A DNA stretch of 64,000 bases. Source: Leptospira dzoumogneensis (lineage in GTDB: Bacteria; Spirochaetota; Leptospiria; Leptospirales; Leptospiraceae). The translations under genes were made by a program, and so were the position numbers. Shown here in pieces: positions 44,749 through 54,118 of this stretch. Location: assembly GCF_004770895.1 (NCBI RefSeq), contig NZ_RQHS01000012.1:248001-312000 (forward strand). Direction: 5' to 3'. Position 1 is the first letter of the stretch. Each line of letters begins with the position of its first letter. The notes below the pieces were generated by a model. The model saw nothing but the letters and a program-made list of their open reading frames with translations, ran no database searches and had not been told where the DNA came from.

Positions 44749-46001
44749 AAAACTTTTCTATTAATCTGCAAATCTCTTAGTCCCTTACGGATCAAATAGG
44801 GGAGTAAAAGGATCAAAAAGATAGAAGAAGAAATTAAGATCAAAGCAATAGCCGAAACGATAGAATGGATCATCTTACTATAAGATTCATAAGGATAACC
44901 TATTTCGTAGATCCTTCCTTCCGAATAGAATGTGTACCAAATAATGTATACCGGCTTATTCTCCGGGAGAGAAAGTACTCTGTACATTCTTTTAGAAATA
45001 GGCATTAGATCGTTTCTATCCGAAGAATCGGATCTAGATGGATTGTTTGTATTCGAACTGGAGATCAGATACAATACATCCTTGGGAAGAATATTACCTC
45101 TGCCTAGTTTTAGATTCTCCCTTAGGTTCTCAATTTCTGTTTTTCTTGCCTCGTCATAATGGCTTTCGATCAATACAAAACTGATCCGAGCAACCACACA
45201 AAGAAGGATCAGTACAGTTGCTAAAGAAACTCCCAGTATCTTGATCATAAAGGAAGAAGGTTCCGGAAAATAATTCAAATACAGAACCGTATAGAAGAAG
45301 AGCTGCAAACTTGTGGCGGAAGTTAATATAAGTTGAAAATTGGAAAAAGAAAGATAACCCCATCCGTAAAATGTATAAGTAAGTGAGAATAATGCATGAA
45401 GTAAGATTGCCAGTCCGAAATTGCGGGACATTCTTAATTCCCTTTTTTTCTCTGCTCTTGAATCTGTATCTAACTCAAGAGTAAGTTCTTTTCTTAAATG
45501 TATATTCTGTCTTAGAATAACGATCAAGATCCAAATAAATGTCAGAAAATGGATAGAGCCCATAGGAGCCGTGGATTCAGGCTCCTGAAATTCGAACATT
45601 TGGATGCTGAAGTTAAAAGAAACTTCAGAGTTAATATTCTTAAATACATAGAATAAGAACCCGAACATTCCTGCGAGAAATATTGTTAGTAATGCAATTC
45701 TGGATTCTTTTTTACGATCTATTCCAAAAAAGGAATATATAAAATATAAAAGCCCCAAGTTGGAGAAGGAAGTATATAACGCGATCAGGAAACAAGCAGG
45801 TTTGGATAGGGAAGGAATGAACAAAGAAGTCCGGATTAGAAATCCGAAATTCAAAGCTAAAACGAACGACAGATAAGCTATTAGTATCCAGGCATGTTTC
45901 GTTTTGCTTTTTAATTTTAATAAGGAGACAATTAGGAAAACAGTGAAAATTGTCCCTGAAATATAACCTATAGAATGGTAGGAAAACTGTAAGATGTCCA
46001 T
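44745..46001 (-). CDS. Membrane sensor-like protein, apparently without output domain
   Basis: 418 residues. Seven or so N-terminal membrane helices (HSIGYISGTIFTVFLIV; ILVIL-type segments to FYTVLYLNYFPEPSSF), an eighth (LGVSLATVLILLCVVARI), a loop of about 110 residues, then a last helix (IHSIVSAIALILISSSIFLI) and only about 18 cytoplasmic residues (RKGLRDLQINRKVF). This resembles the sensory front of leptospiral membrane cyclases or kinases, which would normally continue into HAMP and output domains. The stop overlaps the pyrF stop by 4 bp. Either a stand-alone sensor or a truncated gene. Confidence 0.6.
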   Translation of the reverse strand: MDILQFSYHSIGYISGTIFTVFLIVSLLKLKSKTKHAWILIAYLSFVLALNFGFLIRTSLFIPSLSKPACFLIALYTSFSNLGLLYFIYSFFGIDRKKESRIALLTIFLAGMFGFLFYVFKNINSEVSFNFSIQMFEFQEPESTAPMGSIHFLTFIWILIVILRQNIHLRKELTLELDTDSRAEKKRELRMSRNFGLAILLHALFSLTYTFYGWGYLSFSNFQLILTSATSLQLFFYTVLYLNYFPEPSSFMIKILGVSLATVLILLCVVARISFVLIESHYDEARKTEIENLRENLKLGRGNILPKDVLYLISSSNTNNPSRSDSSDRNDLMPISKRMYRVLSLPENKPVYIIWYTFYSEGRIYEIGYPYESYSKMIHSIVSAIALILISSSIFLILLLPYLIRKGLRDLQINRKVF

Positions 46002-46110
46002 ACGAAGCAGGCTAATACCGCTTGCTTCGTATTGTTTTCAGGTATTTGTCGAGGTAAAACGAAAAATTAAGTCATTCCCCCATAAAATGTAAGAGGATTC
46101 TAGATAGATC

Positions 46111-46884
46111 TTAAGGATTCTCTTCTATAGGTTTATCTTCTTCCGTTTTAGAAGGAGTAATTTCTTCTTTTTTACTCTCTTCTCGTTTAGGCTCTTCTTC
46201 TTTCTGTTTTACAGGGGGAACTTCCTTGTTATCGGAAGCGGAGGCGGATCCGAAATAATATCCGAATCCGAAAATCCCGGAACCCTCTCCGTAGATATAC
46301 TTTTCACCTTGAAAATGGCGATTGATAGAGGCACCTTCTAATTCTAAAAACAAAAAGCTTCGCTCGAAATTCATCCGGACACCGAGTTTACCGTAAGCTC
46401 TTAATGTGGATTGTTTTGCGCCTAAGTCTGCGATACCGAATCCTGCTCCTATATATGGATCGAATTTAGATCCGGGACGAAAATGGAATGTGGGTCCTAA
46501 ATCTAAGAACGTTTTGGAGAATGTGATCTTATCGATCATTGCGGCAGCAGCAAAATAATATCCGAAATTATCAAAAGTTGGGGCGGAAAGTATCATTGCG
46601 GAAGACATTTCCGTAGAGCGGTCCTGAGGAATGAAATAACCGCTGCGATTGATCCCGAGTTCAAAACCTAAATTTCTAGGATTGTATTCGAATCCCGCTC
46701 TATACGTTTCGGATCTGCCTGCAAGACCGTATTGGTATTCTGCCTGTCCTGTTCCGACTCCTATCTTTGCTGTGAAAGGGGAGATTTGAGTGCCCCCTCC
46801 AATTATGGTAAAAGGTTCTGCAAATAAGGAAAATGGAAGAAGGGAGAAAATACAAACTACAAATAGGGATATTATTTTTTTCAA
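46111..46884 (-). CDS. Predicted outer-membrane beta-barrel-like protein
   Basis: 257 residues from TTG 46884 (the only start that gives the signal peptide MKKIISLFVVCIFSLLPFSL, then FAEP). The mature part has alternating strands typical of small OmpA/OmpW-like barrels (YRAGFEYNPRNLGFELGINR; FDPYIGAGFGIADLG; GSGIFGFGYYFG). The last 40 residues are a K/E/P-rich tail (KQKEEEPKREESKKEEITPS), an unusual addition that would lie in the periplasm. Function unknown. Confidence 0.65.
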   Translation of the reverse strand: MKKIISLFVVCIFSLLPFSLFAEPFTIIGGGTQISPFTAKIGVGTGQAEYQYGLAGRSETYRAGFEYNPRNLGFELGINRSGYFIPQDRSTEMSSAMILSAPTFDNFGYYFAAAAMIDKITFSKTFLDLGPTFHFRPGSKFDPYIGAGFGIADLGAKQSTLRAYGKLGVRMNFERSFLFLELEGASINRHFQGEKYIYGEGSGIFGFGYYFGSASASDNKEVPPVKQKEEEPKREESKKEEITPSKTEEDKPIEENP

Positions 46885-46997
46885 GGTTAGGCGCTCTTGT
46901 ATTAAAATCGTCTTACTTTACATATCCGATCCAAGGCCTAAAGGGGTCATTTGAAATTGGATTTATACTGAAAAAAATCTAGGACTGGGAGGGCCCG

Positions 46998-47444
46998 TTG
47001 GGATATTCAAAATTTTTGTCGGAACTCCTAGAGGCCTATGCAGGTCCCGGATTGACCCTAATTTCTTTTGGGGCCGCTACCTTGCTTCCTTTTAGTTCTG
47101 AGGCGGCACTTATGGGAGCGATCTGGTCCGGACTTTCTCCAGGTGAAGCAGTGTTTTGGGCTTCGATCGGGAACTGTGCAGCATGTGCATTCAATTATGG
47201 TTTGGGTTATTGGTTCGGGAAAAAGATAGAAGCAAGGATCTCCAAATCCAAAACCTACTCAGGCTGGGCAGAAAGAATGTCCAGATGGGGATACTGGGCA
47301 TTGGGATTTTCTTTTCTACCGTTCGTGGGAGATCCGATCACGGTGCTTTCCGGCTTCTTCCGTCAGAAGTTTTGGATCTTTGCCTTGGTAGTATTTTCTC
47401 TTAGGATCTTAAGATACGTGGCTCTTGCGTACGGATTCGGCTAA
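46998..47444 (+). CDS. YqaA-family (DedA/SNARE-associated-like) membrane protein
   Basis: 148 residues from TTG 46998 with GGGAGGG before it. Four or five hydrophobic segments. LISFGAATLLPFSSEAALMG, FWASIGNCAACAFNYGLGYW, then WGYWALGFSFLPFVGDPITV and LSGFFRQ are the YqaA type of the VTT/DedA superfamily, thought to be lipid scramblases or transporters. Alone on this strand between two unrelated genes. Confidence 0.85.
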   Translation: MGYSKFLSELLEAYAGPGLTLISFGAATLLPFSSEAALMGAIWSGLSPGEAVFWASIGNCAACAFNYGLGYWFGKKIEARISKSKTYSGWAERMSRWGYWALGFSFLPFVGDPITVLSGFFRQKFWIFALVVFSLRILRYVALAYGFG

Positions 47445-47603
47445 TTTGTTTTACTAAAACTACGAATTTCCTTTTAATGGCCGAGCTTTGGAAAAATTTT
47501 TCCAAACCCTAAACGTATAAACCAAGTCTATAAAAAGCCTTCTTAAGACTATCTTCAAGAAGGAACTCCAATAATACAAAATCAGAAAGGAAGAAGGAAA
47601 TTT

Positions 47604-48923
47604 TTGAAAAAGAATTCTCCCCTCAAGAAGAAGTCCTCAAAGACCTCTAACCGAAAAAAGGAAAAACTTGCAATCGTAGGTTCCGGTATTGCCGGGATGG
47701 GCTGTGCTTATTTTTTAAGGGATCATTATGACATTACTGTTTTTGAGAAAGCAGACTATGTTGGAGGTCATACGAATACCGTATTCATACCGGAAGAAGA
47801 CAAGAAGATCCCGATAGACACCGGATTTATAGTATTCAATCATGTTACTTATCCAAACCTAAAACGTTTTTTCGAAGAATTAAAAGTTCCCACAAAAATG
47901 ACCAGTATGTCATTCAGTGTGCAGCATGTTCCGGATAATCTGGAGTTTTGCGGTTCGGGACTGAACGGTCTATTTGCCCAAAGAAAGAATATATTCAATT
48001 TTCGTTTTTTACGTTTGCTCTTGAATATCAATCGTTTCAACGATGAATCTCCTAAAATATTACAAGATCCTAAATACAAAGATTATTCTCTGCATAGATA
48101 TATAAAAGAAGAAGGGTATCATCCTGATCTTTTGACATACTATCTTGTGCCGATGAGTTCCGCGGTTTGGTCTACTCCGGAAGATCTGATGTTGGAATTC
48201 CCCGCTTACTCATTGGTCCGATTCTTCCTGAATCATGGATTCTTGGGACTGAATACACAACACCAATGGTATACAGTGGATGGAGGCTCTATCGAGTATG
48301 TAAAAAGACTTCTTTCTTCCAATCGAGATCGATTTCATACCAACTCGCCAGTCTTAGGTGTAGAAGTTACTCCAACCGGAAAGGCCAAACTTATATTAAA
48401 AGGTAAGAAGTCAGAAGTATTCGATAAGGTAATACTTGCCTGCCATGCAGACAGTTCCTTATCTATTTTGAAAAAGCCTACATCTTTGCAGAAAGAATTA
48501 TTATCTCAGTTTGTGTATCAGGAGAATATTGCAACCTTACATACGGATGATTCCGTAATGCCGAATACAAAGTCCACTTGGTCTTCTTGGAATTATAGAA
48601 TGGACCGGATCCAAGGCCGGATCAGACCTCATACGATCTATTGGATGAACAGTTTACAGGGAGTGTCCAAGAAGAAGGATTATTTTTTATCCATAGGAGA
48701 TCCAGGACTTGTAGATCCTAAAAAGATCTTGAAAAGGATTAAATACGAACATCCTCTTTTTCATGTCGGTTCTTTAAAAGCTCAAGGCAGATTATCCGAA
48801 CTGAATCGAAAGGGGCCTATCTATTTCTGCGGCAGTTATTTTAGATATGGATTCCATGAGGATGCATTTTGGTCCGCTAAAGAATTATCGGAGACCTTGC
48901 TCGGAAGGAAGGTATGGGACTAA
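47604..48923 (+). CDS. FAD-dependent amine-oxidase-like protein of the cfa operon
   Basis: 439 residues from TTG 47604, preceded by GAAGGAA. A basic lead of 20 residues, then the FAD dinucleotide site KLAIVGSGIAGMGCAYFLRD and FEKADYVGGHTNTV. Proteins of this kind commonly sit next to DUF1365 and cyclopropane synthase genes, and their exact reaction on unsaturated or cyclopropane acyl chains is not settled. Ten bp overlap with the DUF1365 gene confirms the operon. Confidence 0.85.
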   Translation: MKKNSPLKKKSSKTSNRKKEKLAIVGSGIAGMGCAYFLRDHYDITVFEKADYVGGHTNTVFIPEEDKKIPIDTGFIVFNHVTYPNLKRFFEELKVPTKMTSMSFSVQHVPDNLEFCGSGLNGLFAQRKNIFNFRFLRLLLNINRFNDESPKILQDPKYKDYSLHRYIKEEGYHPDLLTYYLVPMSSAVWSTPEDLMLEFPAYSLVRFFLNHGFLGLNTQHQWYTVDGGSIEYVKRLLSSNRDRFHTNSPVLGVEVTPTGKAKLILKGKKSEVFDKVILACHADSSLSILKKPTSLQKELLSQFVYQENIATLHTDDSVMPNTKSTWSSWNYRMDRIQGRIRPHTIYWMNSLQGVSKKKDYFLSIGDPGLVDPKKILKRIKYEHPLFHVGSLKAQGRLSELNRKGPIYFCGSYFRYGFHEDAFWSAKELSETLLGRKVWD

Positions 48924-49696
48924 ATTCCAAGATAGTCGAAGCCAGGGTAATGCATGATCGAAAGATCCCTAAACCGAATCGATTCAATTACGGGATCTTT
49001 ACATTCCAATTGGACCTGGACGAACTTGATATAGTAAACGATCGTTTATGGATGCTTGGAAATAATAAGTTTCGGGTATTTTCTTTTAAAGATAAGGATC
49101 ATTTAAACTTCGGAAAAGAAGGGTTAAAAGAAAATTTTTTAGAGTACTTAAGACAGGAAGGAGTCAAAGAGAAGGTAGAAAAGGTAACGCTAATCACCAA
49201 CCTAAGAGTATTCGGCTACGTCTTTAATCCGGTATCATTTTATTTTGCCGAGGATAAAGATGGAAATCCAATATGTGCCGTTGCCGAGGTTGGAAATACA
49301 TTCGGAGAAATGAAGTTATTCTTCCTTGGAAAAGGATCCTTTGATCAAAAAGGATTTAAAAAGAAAGAAGGGAAGTTCTTCTATGTGTCTCCGTTCGTAA
49401 GTTTGGACTCAGAGTTCGAATTTTATTTAAATCCTCCCCAAGGCGGAAGGATCAACTTAAGGATAGACGCTTTCGAAAATGGAGAAAGGGTCATGGTGAC
49501 AACTTATACCGGAAAGGTTTTAGATCTAACGGATCTGAACCTAATCCGGATGTTTATCAAATATCCTTTCGTAACTTTGAGAGTGATCGGGCTAATTCAT
49601 TGGCAGGCCTTTCTTCTTTACCTGAAAAAACTTCCTTTCATTCGAAAAAATGAAGGGTTAGACAAACAAAGAGGATTGCATCTTGGAAGGCGATAA
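48914..49696 (+). CDS. DUF1365 protein of the cfa operon
   Basis: 260 residues; GGAAGG precedes the ATG. The start SKIVEARVMHDRKIPKPNRF NYGIF-type block (written in two parts: SKIVEARVMHDRK, IPKPNRFNYGIFTFQ), then VTLITNLRVFGYVFNPVSFY and EVGNTFGEMKLFFL are the DUF1365 signatures. Family members accompany cyclopropane synthases; role unknown. Overlaps both neighbours (10 and 14 bp). Confidence 0.85.
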   Translation: MGLNSKIVEARVMHDRKIPKPNRFNYGIFTFQLDLDELDIVNDRLWMLGNNKFRVFSFKDKDHLNFGKEGLKENFLEYLRQEGVKEKVEKVTLITNLRVFGYVFNPVSFYFAEDKDGNPICAVAEVGNTFGEMKLFFLGKGSFDQKGFKKKEGKFFYVSPFVSLDSEFEFYLNPPQGGRINLRIDAFENGERVMVTTYTGKVLDLTDLNLIRMFIKYPFVTLRVIGLIHWQAFLLYLKKLPFIRKNEGLDKQRGLHLGRR

Positions 49697-50978
49697 TATT
49701 GTAAAAGTAGAACCGTTGGAAAGTGCAGGTTCCGAGGCCGGAACTTTAGGTTTTTATGAAAAGATTTTTTTCTCCGCTTTATCGGGAATGCAAAGAGGAT
49801 CTTTGCGTATCCTTTTTCCGGATGGTGGACAAAGATATTTAGGAAATCCGAATTCTTCCGATCCACCTGAGTTTCACCATGCGATCCTACAAGTGAAAGA
49901 CAGAAAGTTTTTTAAAAAGTTGGTATTGTACGGAGATATCGGGCTAGCGGAATCTTATATGGACGGTGATTGGGACACGGATGATATTCGTGCGATCATC
50001 TGTTGGTTCTTATTAAATATAGAAAGTACACCTTCAGTTAGCGGTTCTAAGAAAAACTTTCTGCATCTTGCGTTCATGAATTTGGGAAATCGACTTCTTC
50101 ATATATTCCGAAACAATTCGATCCGTGGGAGTAAGAAAAATATTTCGGAACATTATGATCTAGGAAATGATTTTTATAAAAAATTCTTAGACCCTACAAT
50201 GACTTATTCCTGCGCTTATTTCGCAGATCAGACAAAATCTTTGGAAGAAGCTCAGATTGCTAAGATAGAAAATTTGTGTAAGAAATTAAAACTAAAGGCT
50301 TCCGATCATCTTTTAGAGATCGGAACAGGCTGGGGTGCATTCTCCACCTATGCCGCTAAAAAATACGGATGCAAAGTGACTTCTTACACGATCTCGGAAG
50401 AACAATACAAATTTGCAAAAGTTAAGATTTCCTCGATGGGCTTAGAAGAAAAGATAGAAGTCCGACTGGAAGATTATAGAAAAGTGCAGGGCTCTTACGA
50501 TAAGATCGTGACTGTAGAAATGTTAGAAGCAGTAGGCCACGAATATTTCGAGGACTTCTTTGCAATGTGTCATAGGGTTTTGAAAAAAGACGGACTTATG
50601 GCCCACCAGATCATCACTTGCCCGGACTCTAGATATGAGTCATTCAGAAAGGGAGTGGATTTTATCCAAAAACATATTTTCCCAGGGTCACTTTTGCCTT
50701 CTATTGCGAGGATCAATGAAGCGATCAATAAGACAGGCGATATGTTCCTTCATGAGCTGGAAGATATAGGCAGATATTACGATCAGACTCTAATGTCCTG
50801 GCAGAATGGATTCGAAGAAAATCTTCCCGACATCAGAAGTATGGGTTATGACGAATCCTTTCTGCGTAAATGGAGATATTATTTTTCGTATTGCGCTGCA
50901 GCCTTCCATATGAGAAATATCAGCGTGGTGCAGGTAGTGTATACCAGACCGAATAATCTCGGATTAAATTCTCAGTGA
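49683..50978 (+). CDS. cfa: Cyclopropane-fatty-acyl-phospholipid synthase
   Basis: 431 residues from TTG 49683. Transfers a methylene from SAM to double bonds of membrane phospholipid acyl chains. NISEHYDLGNDFYKKFLDPT and TYSCAYF, the SAM site LLEIGTGWGAFSTYAAKKYG, KIVTVEMLEAVGHEYFEDFF and SWQNGFEENL are in family order. The length is full. Product of the main lipid operon from 47604 to 53338. Confidence 0.94.
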   Translation: MEGDNIVKVEPLESAGSEAGTLGFYEKIFFSALSGMQRGSLRILFPDGGQRYLGNPNSSDPPEFHHAILQVKDRKFFKKLVLYGDIGLAESYMDGDWDTDDIRAIICWFLLNIESTPSVSGSKKNFLHLAFMNLGNRLLHIFRNNSIRGSKKNISEHYDLGNDFYKKFLDPTMTYSCAYFADQTKSLEEAQIAKIENLCKKLKLKASDHLLEIGTGWGAFSTYAAKKYGCKVTSYTISEEQYKFAKVKISSMGLEEKIEVRLEDYRKVQGSYDKIVTVEMLEAVGHEYFEDFFAMCHRVLKKDGLMAHQIITCPDSRYESFRKGVDFIQKHIFPGSLLPSIARINEAINKTGDMFLHELEDIGRYYDQTLMSWQNGFEENLPDIRSMGYDESFLRKWRYYFSYCAAAFHMRNISVVQVVYTRPNNLGLNSQ

Positions 50979-51457
50979 CAAAATTGGAAAACCAAGAATC
51001 GAAACCTTCTTTTTTAGCCAAAGCTAAAGCAAGGATCTTAGAAGAATTAAAGACCGGAACTAGTCCGGAAAAGATCGCATTATCTTTAGCAATCGGTGGA
51101 GCGATAGGGATCTTTCCTTTGATCGGGACTACGATGGCATTATGCGCCTTTTTAGGTTTTGTTCTAAGATTAAATCCTGTCTCCATTCAGATCGCAAATT
51201 ATGCGATGTATCCATTTCAAGTTTTTCTAATTATCCCTTTTTTAAAATTAGGTGCTCATTTATCGGGCACGGAACTGGATCTGACTTGGGCGTACAGACT
51301 CGTAGAAGGGGATAGTTCTCAAGTATGGGAAGGGCTTTCTCATTCCGCAGGGTATGCTGTTCTTGGCTGGACCTGTATGGTGCCTGTTCCTGCAGTGGTT
51401 TCCTATTTTTTATTATTAATCCTGGTCAAAAAGGCGAATCAGATCGTTCGCAAATAA
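50975..51457 (+). CDS. DUF2062 membrane protein
   Basis: 160 residues from GTG 50975 (GTGA overlap with cfa). ALSLAIGGAIGIFPLIGTTM and ALCAFLGFVLRLNPVSIQIA, then NYAMYPFQVFLIIPFLKLGA are the DUF2062 pattern, with a last membrane segment AVVSYFLLLILVKKA. Often associated with envelope or glycosyltransferase genes. Function unknown. Confidence 0.85.
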   Translation: MTKLENQESKPSFLAKAKARILEELKTGTSPEKIALSLAIGGAIGIFPLIGTTMALCAFLGFVLRLNPVSIQIANYAMYPFQVFLIIPFLKLGAHLSGTELDLTWAYRLVEGDSSQVWEGLSHSAGYAVLGWTCMVPVPAVVSYFLLLILVKKANQIVRK

Positions 51458-51483
51458 AATCCATGTATATCGGAGCATTCTAA

Positions 51484-52275
51484 ATGTACGAAAAAGCAGT
51501 GTCCTTAATGTTCAGCGCTTGGGTAGTCGTATTTTTTTTGATGAGTCTACTTTGGTTGATCGGCAAGTTGATCAAAAACTATTCGATCGTAGATGTTGGA
51601 TGGGGACTTTGTATTTCCACGGTTGCAATCGTATATTTTATACTAGGCGACGCTTTTTCGGTAAGAAAGGCGATCTTCGCTTTTATGGCAACAGTTTGGG
51701 GTTGGAGACTTTCTTATTTTATATTCACTACAAGAGTTCTGACCGGACATGAAGACGCAAGATACACTGAATTTCGTAAAGAATACGGAGATCAGGTGGA
51801 TCGAAAGTTTTTCACCAATGTATTTCAGTTCCAAGGAGTACTTGGAACGATCTTAAGTCTTCCCTTTCTTTTTCCTGCTATGAATCCTTCCATCCAAACT
51901 CATCCTCTAGAAGTGATAGGACTTTGTGTTTTTGCAATTGGACTTTGGGGAGAATCGGTTGCAGATTTTCAATTAGCTGAATTTAAATTAGATCCTGCAA
52001 ATAAAGGAAAAGTCTGCGATATTGGGCTTTGGAAATACAGCAGGCATCCGAATTATTTTTTTGAATGGGTGATTTGGATCTCTTTCGGCTTGGTCTCTCT
52101 TGCTTCTCCCTGGGGATGGATAGGCCTTATATCTCCTTTAGTAATGTTCATACTTTTAACTAAGATCACAGGTATACCTTTGAATGAGATCGGACAATTA
52201 AGATCCAAAGGAAATCTATACTCGGAATACAAGTCCAGGACCAGTGCATTCTTCCCTTGGTTTCCCAAAAAGTAG
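51484..52275 (+). CDS. DUF1295 / steroid 5-alpha-reductase-like membrane protein
   Basis: 263 residues with about six membrane helices; GGAGC in front of the ATG. YSIVDVGWGLCISTVAIVYF, then WGWRLSYFIFTTRVLTGHED, FGESVADFQ-like GLWGESVADFQLAEFKLDP, and LWKYSRHPNYFFEWVIWISF match DUF1295 proteins, which resemble NADPH-dependent lipid reductases. Typical companion of cfa operons. Confidence 0.9.
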   Translation: MYEKAVSLMFSAWVVVFFLMSLLWLIGKLIKNYSIVDVGWGLCISTVAIVYFILGDAFSVRKAIFAFMATVWGWRLSYFIFTTRVLTGHEDARYTEFRKEYGDQVDRKFFTNVFQFQGVLGTILSLPFLFPAMNPSIQTHPLEVIGLCVFAIGLWGESVADFQLAEFKLDPANKGKVCDIGLWKYSRHPNYFFEWVIWISFGLVSLASPWGWIGLISPLVMFILLTKITGIPLNEIGQLRSKGNLYSEYKSRTSAFFPWFPKK

Positions 52276-52306
52276 ATCTCAAATTTAGAATATAGGAAAA
52301 CTTACT

Positions 52307-53338
52307 ATGAGCCTGATCTATACTCTAATGGAAAAAGATATTTTCCCGGATTGGATGATCCGATTTAGGATACGCCAGCTTCTTCGCCTCAGGCTCCGTA
52401 TGGAAGATAAAGGGAGCCTGGAAAAAAATCAGGAACATCTGATCCAATACGTAAATTTTTTAAAACAATCTCCGATTGCGATCGATACCCAAGCGGCAAA
52501 TGAACAGCACTACGAAGTCCCTTCTTCTTTTTTCAAATTAGTGATGGGGAAGTATATGAAGTACAGTTCGGGCTATTGGACTTCTCCGGATATTGGAATA
52601 GACGAATCTGAACGAGCAATGTTGGATCTGACCTGTAAAAGAGCAGAACTCGAAAATGGGATGAATGTTTTGGATCTGGGTTGCGGCTGGGGATCTCTTT
52701 CTCTTTACGTAGCGGAGAAGTATCCGAAATGTAAGGTAACAGGAGTTTCTAATTCCAAAAGCCAAAAGAAATTCATAGATTCGGAAGCCAGGAAAAGAGG
52801 TTTAAAAAACCTGAATATTGTGACCGCCGATATGAATGTATTTAAGACGAATCTTAAGTTTGATCGTATCATCTCTATAGAAATGTTAGAACATATGAAA
52901 AACTACGAAGTTCTATTTACAAAACTATCGGGTTTTTTAAAACCTAAGGGAAAATTTTTCGTACATATATTCACTCATAAAAAATTCGCTTATCCATTCG
53001 AAGTTGTGGATGATACGGATTGGATGGCGAAATATTTTTTTACGGGAGGGCAGATGCCTTCCCATGATCTATTCTTATATTTCCAAAAGGATTTTCGGAT
53101 CCGTAACCAATGGGTGGTAAACGGTAAAAATTACGCTCTTACTTCGGAAGCTTGGCTTTCCAATATGTATAAGAACAAGGAAGAAGTCCTAGGAATTTTA
53201 GGGGAAACCTACGGAAAGGAACAAGCAGTGAAATGGTTTGTTTATTGGAAAACTTTCTTCATGGCATGCGCGGAACTTTGGAAATACAAAAACGGAGAAG
53301 AATGGATCGTATCTCATTATCTTTTCGATAAAAGATAG
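52307..53338 (+). CDS. Second CFA-synthase-like SAM methyltransferase
   Basis: 343 residues. NEQHYEVPSSFFKLVMGKYM, KYSSGYW, then VLDLGCGWGSLSLYVAEKYP and IISIEMLEHMKNYEVLFTKL resemble the cyclopropane synthase/mycolic-acid methyltransferase class, but it is shorter than Cfa and lacks the N-terminal lipid-binding extension. Some members of this class methylate fatty acids to other branched products. Last gene of the lipid operon. Confidence 0.85.
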   Translation: MSLIYTLMEKDIFPDWMIRFRIRQLLRLRLRMEDKGSLEKNQEHLIQYVNFLKQSPIAIDTQAANEQHYEVPSSFFKLVMGKYMKYSSGYWTSPDIGIDESERAMLDLTCKRAELENGMNVLDLGCGWGSLSLYVAEKYPKCKVTGVSNSKSQKKFIDSEARKRGLKNLNIVTADMNVFKTNLKFDRIISIEMLEHMKNYEVLFTKLSGFLKPKGKFFVHIFTHKKFAYPFEVVDDTDWMAKYFFTGGQMPSHDLFLYFQKDFRIRNQWVVNGKNYALTSEAWLSNMYKNKEEVLGILGETYGKEQAVKWFVYWKTFFMACAELWKYKNGEEWIVSHYLFDKR

Positions 53339-53412
53339 AAGAAACATTAGTCCTAACTTTTTCTAAGAACTACTAAAGTCGGAACCGCGTAATTCTACGG
53401 TTTAATTTATAA

Positions 53413-54033
53413 TTATGCCTTTAGACCTGTATATAAGAATTGAATTAAGTCCTTAGTGATCTTTCTCGCCTGTTTAATTTCGATAGATCGGAACATCATC
53501 TGTTGTCCTGATAATAATACTGCAACTCCATGAGCCATTGTCCAAGCGGATGTGGCAGCTTTTTCCGCATTTCCTTCCGGGATTAGCCCTGCTTTTTGAC
53601 AATCTTTGATGATATCCACAATGATCTGAAAAGTTTCATCCTCCGTTTTGATCAAAGAATCGTACTTTAAATGGCTTTCGATCTGGTTGCCATACATGAT
53701 CCTAAATAGATCAGGATTTTCTAATGCGAATTCTACATAAGAAACCCCGGATTCTCGGAAGAGGAGCAAAGGCCTTCTTTTATATTTTGCCCTCAGCCTC
53801 TTTTGTCTTTCCGCTAGGATCTTAAATCCTTCTTCTGCGATGTCAGCGTATAAGGATTCTAAATCCGGATAATGTCTATAAGGAGCGGATTGGCTGACTC
53901 CGGCCAGGGTTGCGGCTTTTCTGAGACTTAAGGCCTTATAACCTTCTTCTTTTAAGATCTTTATGGAAGCGTCCAATAAGGCTCTTTTTAGGTCTCCGTG
54001 GTGGTATGAATTTTTTTCTTGGGAATTTTTCAT
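53413..54033 (-). CDS. TetR-family regulator
   Basis: 206 residues. HTH at about 12-60 (ALLDASIKILKEEGYKALSL, RKAATLAGVSQSAPYRHYPD, LESLYADIAEEGF). The remainder is the helical ligand-binding domain (MAHGVAVLLSGQQMMFRS, TetR_C type). Divergent from the desaturase-like gene with an 85-bp shared control region containing an inverted repeat. Confidence 0.92.
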   Translation of the reverse strand: MKNSQEKNSYHHGDLKRALLDASIKILKEEGYKALSLRKAATLAGVSQSAPYRHYPDLESLYADIAEEGFKILAERQKRLRAKYKRRPLLLFRESGVSYVEFALENPDLFRIMYGNQIESHLKYDSLIKTEDETFQIIVDIIKDCQKAGLIPEGNAEKAATSAWTMAHGVAVLLSGQQMMFRSIEIKQARKITKDLIQFLYTGLKA

Positions 54034-54071
54034 GTTGACATGTATTACATTAAAGGTTGTGATTATAAAAC

Positions 54072-54096
54072 TGAATGTGTTCAGTGTTCACATTGA
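54072..54096. promoter_or_regulatory. Candidate TetR operator
   Basis: TGAATGTG, nine-base spacer TTCAGTGTT, CACATTGA: arms match at seven of eight positions. It lies between the divergent TetR and oxidoreductase genes, 23 bp before the rightward ATG, where TetR regulators commonly bind. Binding is inferred. Confidence 0.5.
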
Positions 54097-54118
54097 ATGC
54101 GAATAAGAGGTTTTGTCA

